Shown here: positions 55,735 to 64,000 of the stretch, piece after piece
Numbering within the stretch: position 1 is the stretch's first letter
Layout of the letters: each line of letters begins with the position of its first letter
Assembly (NCBI GenBank): GCA_946122785.1
Contig: CAMGYJ010000004.1
Coordinates: forward strand, 55,374,679-55,438,678
Source: Linum tenue
Lineage: Eukaryota; Streptophyta; Magnoliopsida; Malpighiales; Linaceae
Direction: 5' to 3'
Length of the DNA stretch: 64,000 nt
Position numbers and translations under genes: made by a program
The notes under the pieces: generated by a model
What the model was told of the DNA's origin: nothing
What the model saw: the letters and a program-made list of their open reading frames with translations, nothing else
The model's database searches: none

Positions 55735-56270
55735 TGAGATTTATGGTTTGGTTTCTCATATTTTTTTATGCCTTTTATGGTTTGCTTTATCGTGTTTGTG
55801 GTTTGCATTGAGAAGTTTCTGGTTTGCTTTCAAAAACTTTGTGGTTTGCATTGTGAGGTTTCTGGTTTGTTTTAATATATTTGTGGTCTGCATTAGGACG
55901 TTTGTGGTTTGCTTTTTGTTGTTTGCTTTACATTGTTTCTAGTTTGCATTATGAGGTTTATGGTTTGCTTTTGAAAATTATGTGGTTTGTTTTGTGCGAT
56001 TTCTGGTTTGTTTCAGAGGATTTGTGGTTTGGATTAGTAGGTTTTTTGTATGCTTTTTGTGGCTTATTTTATCATGTTTGTGGTTTGTTTTATGAAGTTT
56101 CTGGTGTGTTTTAGAAATATTACTGGTTTGCTTTCTTGTGTTTCTAGTATGTTTTTCGAGACTTGTGCTTTGCATTTGAAGGTTTCTGGTATGCTTTCTA
56201 TGGTTTGTTTTACCATGTTTGTGGTCTATATTATAAAGTTTTTGGTATGCTTAGGAGATACTTGTGATCT
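55735..56270. repeat. Degenerate GT-rich array (TTTGTGGTTTGC words)
   Basis: About 18-20 diverged units of 24-30 bp with a core of TTTGTGGTTTGCATT and TTTCTGGTTTGCTTT. Both strands show long but low-complexity frames (Leu/Phe/Val/Trp on one side, Lys/Thr/His on the other), which I do not take as genes. Confidence 0.75.
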
Positions 56271-56608
56271 TCATACCAATAACTCCTAAATACATATCAT
56301 AAACACAATAATACATTCCAAAACACTAGAAAAACATAAAAATAACCATCAAAACCATATAAAAACCTCAAAATTCATATCTATATTGAATGAAATATAT
56401 ATAATTGCTGTTTCACATTGCTCCCTAACCCTTCTCCTACTTTTACTCCAGCGAGGCCTCCCTTCTTCCATGGCTGCCGGTGCTGCTCCCCTGCAGAAAG
56501 GTAATTCATTAGGCAAACATCTTTTTTCACGATTCCATATGATAAATCCTCTAATTGCTATGTAGTAATTAAACTTGTATTTACCTTTCCTCTTTCTGTC
56601 AATTTGTC

Positions 56609-56827
56609 CAGCTCTTTGTAGAGGAGGAAACCGGAGAACTCGGCGGTACAAGATCGCTCGAGGAACTCGACGAAGATCCCACGGAGAGGGCCTTGCATCT
56701 TGTCTGCAGCTTCCTTGAACTCCTTGTTCCTGACGAAGTGGGTCTGGTTGTAATCGGTCTTGAACTCCTGCAGCAGGGCCTCAAACTCCGCCTGGTTCAG
56801 CTGCTTGTTGATCTCCGAGTTCCACGT
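56609..56827 (-). pseudogene. CHL27: Captured CHL27/CRD1 exon fragment
   Basis: On the minus strand 73 codons are open and match the aerobic Mg-protoporphyrin IX monomethyl ester cyclase (CHL27/CRD1/AcsF), the di-iron chloroplast enzyme that makes the fifth ring of chlorophyll. Visible motifs: [71 protein letters not shown]. There is no stop or shift, but the piece lacks a start codon, the transit peptide and the rest of the di-iron domain. The iron-site residues around FLERSCTAE are present in this piece. It is a captured exon within a Mutator-like element. The lack of decay suggests recent capture. Confidence 0.88.
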
Positions 56828-56847
56828 ACCTACTTAGACATGTGAAG

Positions 56848-57037
56848 TCCTTCCGCCTTTGGCTTCGATTTCCAGCAACAAATGAAGATCCCTGCGGATT
56901 CCGCTACCACAGCGGCCTAGTTTGTGAAGTCAGAGCCTCTCGCTCTGCACCTTGCGAGCTCCTTCCGCCGTCGGCTCGGATCTGCAGCAGCAGCCGAAGA
57001 TCTCCCTGCCAGTTTCCGCTACCGCAACGGCCTCATC
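56848..57037 (+). repeat. Diverged direct duplication in Pack-MULE 3
   Basis: 56848-56920 and 56958-57037 align (CCTTCCGCC..GGCT.GAT.T, CCAGCAACAAATGAAGATC versus GCAGCAGCCGAAGATCTCC, then TTCCGCTACC-CA-CGGCCT). Possibly part of another captured sequence; the frame at 56842-57357 is unrecognised. Confidence 0.55.
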
Positions 57038-57472
57038 AGCGAACACTCAGTTCCACTCGTTTCCGTCGATCGAGTCTCTATTCCCCTCGTCGGCACAATC
57101 ATCGTCGATTCCAAAACCTTAGCAGATCTGATGATGATCGCACCTTTGAAATCGATGAATTGGAGTCGGCGTCGAAGCCGGAAAGAGGAGAAACGACTTG
57201 GATGGCGGGGATTGAGGGATGGCGGAGGAGGATTGATTGCTCGAAAGTTTGGATCGGCGCCGGCGCCGGTGAAGTCACAATGGTGAGGGACGGAAGAAAG
57301 TCAGATGCGAGTGGGAAAGAACAGAGGAGGAGGAGAAGGGTTTTTTTTTTCAGGTAATTAATTTAAATTTAATTTGTTTTTATTGTCAGTTTACGATTTT
57401 GCCCTTAATGAATCATGTTGTTATTATAACAACACAAAGGGTGTTGTTATACTATCCAGAGCCACCAGCGAG

Positions 57473-58172
57473 CTACCAACCGAATGAGGCCTGACGGTGG
57501 GCCAGGAAACCTACCACCGCATTTCTTCTTCTTTTTTTTCCATTGTGGAACCACAAAATCCTAAACTACAAGCAAAACCAACTGAACATAACAACTTGTA
57601 TTTTATTCTTTTGTTTCCGTTTTGCTCTAATAGAGTAATAGTTTCCTCTTGTATCTTCCTTTTGTATTTGGTAGGAGGTTTCCTTATTCTTTGGACTTCA
57701 ACCTTTTTATTTCTGGTCAATTCCGACTACGACTTTGCTTAGCAATTTGTCGGCCTTCACCAACTCCTTAATCCTTATCTCCTACGGAACGCATCATTAT
57801 CCACAAGCCTGAATCCAGGCTCCACCACCACCACCACCACCACTGGTTCAATCCAAAAAAGGTGTTACAAATATAGTCAATTTTTCATGATCCACTGATA
57901 AGCCCAATAGTGGGCAAGAAAGAATGGCATGGAGCCCCTATGAGATACAAAGCCAGCAATCGGTATGGCTATTTAATCATTCATCAGCAATGATTTGGCG
58001 AGACCTAATTGACGGATATATATAAATATTGGGCTATCTTTCATTGTTCTTGCGGAGTCATGTTATCTTAATTAATGAAAGAAAATGGATTCTTAAAATC
58101 CTGGCATTGTTGATGATTAGGTGTTGGTTTAGTGCACCAGAAAAGCACACACTTAGTATATTTGATTTGTCT
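57473..58172 (+). repeat. Repeat Q, copy 1 (end of duplication copy A)
   Basis: Begins in the Pack-MULE target and matches 61608-62310 almost base for base. It includes a (CCA)n run near 57825-57842 that is two units longer than in copy B. Non-coding; the opposing 70-80 residue frames are AT-rich and not protein-like. Confidence 0.85.
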
Positions 58173-61100
58173 GATTGATTCGTCAGAGGGAAGGAAATGA
58201 GAGAAAATTGGACTAATAGTTAATTGGAGCTTTTTTCCTAAATATCGTTTGTTAAAAAAAATATTCAAAATATCGTAGTTGAAAAAATATTTTCCAATAT
58301 ACTATCGTAACAGACTAATTCTGGCTCGAACACCACAATTGGGTTTTGTAATGGACAAAAAAACCAACTGAATTTTGCCCGCCTTAAAGATGAATCGGGG
58401 ATAAAAATATCAATTGGGGAGCGCACGCCCCAATTATTCTTTCTTTCGCCCTGATACTATAAACCCTTCCTCACTATAAAAATTGCATGAAAACTCCTCC
58501 CCACTAGATTGTGAAATATTTATTAAATATAATTTATTAGTTATTTATTTATTAATTAGTTACATGATGATTATAGGCTTTGGTTCGTCCATATAAGACT
58601 CGAGGTACGTCTATATTAGGCAAGTATTACGAGGTTTGTGAAACATACCTTCGCATTGTTGGATTTTATACTGTTAACGAGCTTGCACCGATGCATGATA
58701 ATTATGACTTAATCATGATAGTAGTGGAGCATTGACGATCAGAGGCCTCGACTTTTCACCTTCCTTGTTGCAAGTGTACTATTACATTGGAGGATGTTAC
58801 AGTTCTTATAGGACTATCATGGAATGAGTTATGCATGTATCCACTTGGATAGTTTTTCCAAATTTTATGGGTGTCCTGGACACCTCTAAAAGAGTTTGGA
58901 AACACCACTAACTATGGCTACTGGCTGGTACCCAGAATTGGATGATTATATTTCAATAATATACTCAGAACTTTGTTTGTGAGACATTTTATGTCATCGA
59001 TGAGAACCTCAACTTCAAATTTGTTTGGGGGTGGACCAAGACTTAAGATCCCCTTCTGGCTCATAACCCGAAAGAAGCACTTGTTAGGAGGCAACCCAAC
59101 CCATTGGTTTAGATTTCTTTTCTCTTCAATAACTCAACCTTTGGGAGTTTGTGGTGTTTTGGTTGTTGAGTTGCTCTCCCGAATCTTGCCCATCCTCATG
59201 TTTCATCCACCATCTTTCATACCTAATCCTATAACTTCGTTTTACCCTTCTTATCTTTCCTCCATAAGGACAATGTCGTGCTTAAGTGTGGGGTGAGGGT
59301 GTTCCATTATATGTGTGTGTGAATGAATGGTGTGAATGTGAGTGCTCGTAGCCAAGTATTTTATGCCTAATTTTTTATAAATTTGAGGGCTCTAATTACA
59401 TCGTCCTATGAATTAACCTATCAATGTGCTTTGAATTGTTAGCTGACATGATAGGGTGCAATCTAGGGAGGATGGTGTAGCGCTATGGAGGATGTCGGTC
59501 CATGAGAAATCTAACCTCCACCTTTTGTTGGTTGATGTTGTTGATTAGTGAGTTAGGACATTTGTGTGGTAACTCTCTACTCTACCCTTGTGGATTTGAA
59601 ATTTATTTTCATAAATGTGCTCCATTTTTTTAATGTTCTTTGAATGTGAAAAAGAGTGTCTCACGTATTGTGGCAAATAGACATAGTGCTTAGTGAGTCC
59701 ATCGGAGAATTTATCTAAAATCGTTTTGCGCTTTGAGGATGTGTAAGGGAGACAAGGACATTATTTATAAACCTTCACCTACTACTCCCCATCCTCCCTT
59801 ACACCACTCCTAAGAGACTGTTTCTTCTACTCAAGTCGAGAGACAGGCTCTTGTGTATCTCAAATGTGTGACAACCTATCACTAACTTAGGTCGGCCGCC
59901 ATAGATCGAGCCTAGGGTGGGAGTGCGCTTTGGGAACAACTTGTGTAAAGGGAGTTCATGATATCTTCCATCCAACCCTTCTCCTACTACCTTCCATTCT
60001 CACTTCAGGCTTTGGGGACAAGCAAACGGTTAAGCGTGGGGAATTTGATTCGGACTTAATTATACAGGTTTAGTCCCTCATTTCTTGACTGATTTGCTTT
60101 GAAATACTCCTTTCTTGACCTATTTTACGCTATATTGTGTTTTATTGTTGTCACATTTCAGGTCCTAGTACGTGGGTGAAGTTTAAGAGCAAGTTTCGGG
60201 ACATTTGGAAGTCAAAACGAGCCAAAAAGTAGAGGGTATGCACAAGCCACGGGTTGAGTCCAGAAGTCACAACCTAGGGGGTGACACTCGACAAACAAGC
60301 AATTAGATGCGCAAAAAGGGAATAGCAAAACCACGGTTTGCGGGCATTTGCATAAGTCATGATCTGGCTGTGACTTCTGACACAAAATCGTGAGTTACAC
60401 ATAAAAACGAAGCAAATTGATGCATTTTGCACAAGTCACGACATGTGTCGCGCTCGTGACCTAGGCTGTGACCTGCACACTGCTCACGTTTAAATGGGTT
60501 GTTGCGGGGTTTAAGAGAAGGAGAGTTGGGTTTTCAACCTAAAACACCAAAGGGGCATTCCAAAGATAGGGAAAACGACATATGATGGTTCTTGGAGCTT
60601 TTTTGGAGGTACCCAACCCACTGGAGCTAGAAGATCGGGCCTAGAAGATGCAAATTGAAGATCTTGAGCTTTATACGATATTATTTCTCCTCTCTATGGA
60701 TTAGTTCTTGCTCAGTTAGGTTTTGATGAATCCTAGCCATGTTCTAGTTTTGTATGATTGGAATTAATGTTTGAATGATTCCTATGCTTCATTACACTCT
60801 TGATTACATATTGAATTGAGCTATTATCATGAAATTGTATGGGTATTGATCATACTTCCCAATTTGGGGCTATCAACCTAAGGTAGAGAATATTCGATTA
60901 GATTGATTATAAGGGCATTCTTCAATTCTTCATTGTGGGTCGATTGATCAAGCATGATGTCGGACTACAATGTCGTATTGGATCACGATCCTCTAATGGG
61001 AGTCTAAATTGCATGTCATAGGTGTTCTATTTTGTCGAATGTGGAAACTCTCCCTCCGGATGGTTCATGCTAGGTGAGTTTGGATAACTCGTATATGGAG

Positions 61101-62310
61101 TTCAAGCGGGCGTAGGACTCTCTGCAGTATAAATCTTGAGTAGGCAAGTTAGAAACTTCAACATCGATCCGGTTAGTGGCTAGAGGGATTCAATGCCTAA
61201 GTGAGCTCCCAACTTATAATTAGCTAGTGTAGTTGTTAGAGTAGTTTAGTTTTGTAATCTTCAAATCTTGTGTGGCTATATAACAAACCGAAGGAAAATA
61301 ATGGTACTTCTAGAGACATGTGAATTTCGATAATTTTATTACATACTTTCACTATACTACACCCGATCATTGGTTGTACTTGGTTTTCAACTAAGAGAAT
61401 AATTTTGAGTAAGGAAGATTATATTGGAATTCACCGAATATGATAAATAAGATTTTTGTGGTAAAAGTAAATGTTCTTTGGTGATGTCATTTATTTTCTT
61501 AAATGAAATAATAAAATTTTATGTATGAAAATCATCCATAACCCAAAATATAAAATGTCTTTAAAAATACGGACAGATTATTTCACCGAATAAAATGCGC
61601 CCACCAGCGAGCTACCAACCGAATGAGGCCTGACGGTGGGCCAGGAAACCTACCACCGCATTTCTTTTCTTTTTTTCCATTGTGGAATGGAACCACAAAA
61701 TCCTAAACTACAAGCAAAACCAACTGAACATAACAACTTGTATTTTATTCTTTTGTTTCCGTTTTGCTCTAATAGAGTAATAGTTTCCTCTTGTATCTTC
61801 CTTTTGTTTTTGGTAGGAGGTTTCCTTATTCTTTGGACTTCAACCTTTTTATTTCTGGTCAATTCCGACTACAACTTTGGTTAGCAATTTGTCGGCCTTC
61901 ACCAACTCCTTAATCCTTATCTCCTACGGAACGCATCATTATCCACAAGCCTGAATCCAGGCTCCACCACCACCACCACCACTGGTTCAATCCAAAAAAG
62001 GTGTTACAAATATAGTCAATTTTCATGATCCACTGATAAGCCCAATAGTGGGCAAGAAAGAATGGCATGGAGCCCCTATGAGATACAAAGCCAGCAATTG
62101 GTATGGCTATTTAATCATTCATCAGCAATGATTTGGCGAGACCTAATTGACGGATATATATAAATATTGGGCTATCTTTCATTGTTCTTGCGGAGTCATG
62201 TTATCTTAATTAATGAAAGAAAATGGATTCTTAAAATCCTGGCATTGTTGATGATTAGGTGTTGGTTTAGTGCACCAGAAAAGCACACACTTAGTATATT
62301 TGATTTGTCT
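58173..62310 (+). repeat. Tandem duplication, copy B
   Basis: Same order as copy A, without Pack-MULE 3 and without the 490-bp segment. It contains gypsy LTR-like sequence (about 58985-61290), the single uninterrupted site GCGCCCACCAGCGAGCTACC (61596-61615), and repeat Q copy 2 (to 62310 and beyond into flanking sequence that resembles 39300-39330). The frame at 58973-59296 is a by-product of the LTR-like DNA. Confidence 0.92.
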
Positions 62311-62466
62311 GCCGCCCGTTTCCGATACATAGCATATGTTCCTCGAAACAAATACGTAGCATCTGTTGGGAAAGAATGTTAGATTCGGCGTGCCAAAAGT
62401 TCGATTCATTTTAGCAAAGGTTAGGGTACGTTGACCGCGGTGAACATGAATGATCATCCTCTTAAC
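62311..62466. other. Right flank of the duplication
   Basis: Continues repeat Q homology to 39240-39330 (GATACATAGCAT, AAAGAATGTTAG), then non-coding. Confidence 0.5.
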
Positions 62467-63014
62467 ACAGTGATGGATCCATGAAATTTTGGGAGTTTCG
62501 GGACATCACTAAAATTTGGGAACACGATTATTAAACATCGGATAGTAGTTTACATATGGATAAAAAAAATATTTAAGTGGTAGCGGGACTCCGATAGAAT
62601 TTGCAAAAACGATTATCCAACTCCTAGTAGTAATTTGTATATGAGTAAATAAAAACATTTAAGTGTTAGTTTATTTGATTTGAACTTGGGACGTTGCTAC
62701 TATAAGTAAACATATTTTTCATTAGACTAAAACTCATTTGTTCTTGTATTTTAAATCCAAATATAATAGTAAATAAAAAGTTGATTATTATCTCCAATTA
62801 TTTTTAAAAGCTAACGATTAAACTCATTCATAGGCTCCCCTTGTCTAGTAGTACATGTCGAGAGTTGTTAGACAACGATTGTATTTTATAATTTTTCTAA
62901 AATACGAACACGTCATGTGCTTTGTTGTATTTCATGCAAATAAAATATTTTTGTTTAATAATTTAATTTTTAGAAAAGTACACCCCTATATAAAATTTAT
63001 GGATCCGCCACTAC
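62467..63014. mobile_element. TIR element with GTGGCGGATCCATAAATTT-type ends
   Basis: Left end CAGTGATGGATCCATGAAAT and right end, reverse-complemented, TAGTGGCGGATCCATAAATT. The interior is AT-rich, with GTTTGATTTGAACTTGGGACG-like words. Related in end type to 19583-20046. Target duplication not resolved. Confidence 0.6.
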
Positions 63015-63174
63015 TCCGTCATATCACTTACGGATATTTAAATCGTAGCCTTAATTCTAAAGTAAATTGCCTTATGCATTGGTTGTTTGGACAAACATTT
63101 ACATTATAATTCAATATATTGTATTTGTTAGAAAAAGTAGGGTTATTGAATTGTCAAGTAATGAATCTTATATA

Positions 63175-63400
63175 TATGGCAAAGGATACACAAGCTACGC
63201 CTGCGTTCACACCTATTATTTGTACTTTGATATTTTCGACGAATCAGAACTGTTACTTTTCATATAAAGATTAAATGAATCTTATGATTCGGGTAAGAGA
63301 ATTGGTGACGGGGTTCACCCATTAGAGGTTAGGGTATAGTATCATGCCCCAAACTTCTGTTAATTCATGATCAAAATAGCAAAACTCGACGGCTAGCTTG
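63175..63400. mobile_element. MITE family B, reverse orientation
   Basis: Shares, in reverse, GATTCTGATTCGTCGAAA-like, GGTTAGGGTATAGTA and ATAGCAAAACTCGACGG phrases with 13459-13698, and begins in a TA-repeat with GGCAAAGG. Confidence 0.6.
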
Positions 63401-63938
63401 AACGAATTACATTATGGTACCCAATACTTTACATTTTCAACATGAATATGTCGGAGTCGCGAACTAGATCATTTTCTCATGAACAAGATCACTTTCTTTA
63501 GAATGTCGTGACATTGTCTTGTATTATGTTCAACAGACTATCAATCAATCGCCTCCAGGATTAAAAAAACAACTCTTTATCCTCTGTTTGTGCGAGAATC
63601 AGAGGCCTTAAGAACACTCTCTCGTATTTCTGCTCTCTGAATTGTTTGTATAATGGGTCAGGGACTGCTATTTATGGAGCGAAAATCCCCGAGTTCCCCT
63701 CTTTCATGAGGAATATGTCACTTGGTTTAGAAAACTAATTACTTCCTAATTAGCAATGAGATTTGATTCGGGTGTTAGATTACAAACTTTTCTTAGAGAA
63801 GGTGTTAGATTACAAACTTTTGCACCCATTTACTTACGACGTTTGATGCGTTTGCACTGTCCTTGGAGCTAGTTTGCGTGGGGTTTCTCATTTGTTTGCA
63901 GAGTGTGCAATTGGTAACGAGAGGTAAGAATTTTTTTT
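63401..63938. other. Intergenic
   Basis: Mixed AT-rich sequence with a short direct repeat GGTGTTAGATTACAAACTTTT (63771 and 63800). No gene recognised. Confidence 0.4.
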
Positions 63939-64000
63939 GGCTAAATTACACATTTGGTCACTTAAATTATACAAATCTTTCACGTTTGCCACCCAAATTA
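63939..64000. mobile_element. End of a Mutator-like element, cut by window
   Basis: GGCTAAATTACACATTTGGTCAC followed by CTTTCACGTTTGCCACCC resembles the outer ends at 34206 and 36992. The element continues beyond the window, so its content cannot be seen. Confidence 0.5.

Larger units (their letters stand above)
55203..57461. mobile_element. Pack-MULE 3 (2259 bp) with CHL27/CRD1 piece
   Basis: The 11-bp target CCACCAGCGAG is repeated at 55192-55202 and 57462-57472, while copy B (61597 region) has it only once, giving the empty site. Ends are inverted: TATTGTAACAACACCCATTG then TGTTGTTATTGTAACAACA on the left, and TAGTATAACAACACCCTTTG then TGTTGTTATAATAACAACA from the right. TIR length is about 50 bp. 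Target size, ends and gene capture fit a Mutator-like element. Inside are two minisatellites, a captured gene piece and a GC-rich block with an internal duplication. Confidence 0.9.
51258..58172 (+). repeat. Tandem duplication, copy A
   Basis: Runs from ATTGATTCGTCAGAGGG to TATATTTGATTTGTCT and is followed at once by copy B, which starts with the same words. The copies are highly similar along their whole length. Copy A carries the 2.26-kb Pack-MULE 3 at 55203-57461 and a small local tandem duplication near 55090-55155 (CATAACCCAAAATATAAAATG twice). It also keeps about 490 bp (52078-52567) that copy B has lost. Confidence 0.92.

Noticed and set aside
55748..56289. Leu/Phe/Trp-rich frames resembling membrane proteins
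   Set aside because: Translations of the degenerate TTTGTGGTTTGC array; open in several frames and on both strands.
57497..57742. Near-identical 81-82 residue frames in both Q copies (also 61636-61884)
   Set aside because: Conserved only because the DNA is duplicated; the third Q copy does not keep the frame.

Overview
The window is nuclear DNA from a flowering plant, most likely a eudicot. It has intron-rich plant genes, AT-rich intergenic DNA, and decayed Ty1/copia, Ty3/gypsy and LINE elements with many hAT, Mutator-like and PIF/Harbinger elements. I cannot name the species from sequence alone. No bacterial operons, CRISPR arrays or rRNA genes were seen, and no tRNA gene was noticed by eye.

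Two genes look intact. (1) A minus-strand LRR receptor kinase at 15292-18327 has 11 coding exons with GT-AG junctions that sum to an open frame of 624 codons. It closely resembles Arabidopsis NIK3/CIK1. (2) A plus-strand, intronless, GC-rich F-box/kelch gene at 46395-47531 (378 codons) resembles At1g23390 (KFB-CHS), which is known for targeting chalcone synthase. Nearly everything else is transposon or transposon debris.

Layout. 1-4.1 kb: a MITE, then a stretch with unrecognised exon-like minus-strand ORFs. 4.1-9.35 kb: a copia element broken by stop codons, split by a 1.3 kb hAT insertion with an exact 8-bp duplication, and cut off inside its reverse transcriptase. 9.46-10.32 kb: a palindromic-ended element packed with a GGTCGACC motif. 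10.85-12.35 kb: a LINE 5' part. 13.3-14.5 kb: a cluster of MITEs in AT microsatellites. 15.3-18.3 kb: NIK3-like gene. 19.5-20.6 kb: hAT. 21.5-28.1 kb: minus-strand Athila-type gypsy remains. 28.2-30.3 kb, 37.7-39.0 kb and 55.2-57.5 kb: three Mutator-like elements that carry pieces of host genes (LARP6-like, group D MAPKK, CHL27/CRD1). 31.7-32.4, 45.2-46.0 and 50.8-51.25 kb: short hAT elements. 40-43.8 kb: gypsy LTRs and a gag remnant. 46.4-47.5 kb: F-box/kelch gene. 48.3-49.3 kb: LINE 3' part. 51.26-62.31 kb: a tandem duplication whose first copy holds the third Pack-MULE and whose second copy keeps the empty insertion site.

The strongest discoveries are the three Pack-MULEs within about 30 kb, and the uncharacterised 0.86 kb element with some 13 copies of a palindromic motif. 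The rest is a readable history of nested insertions.
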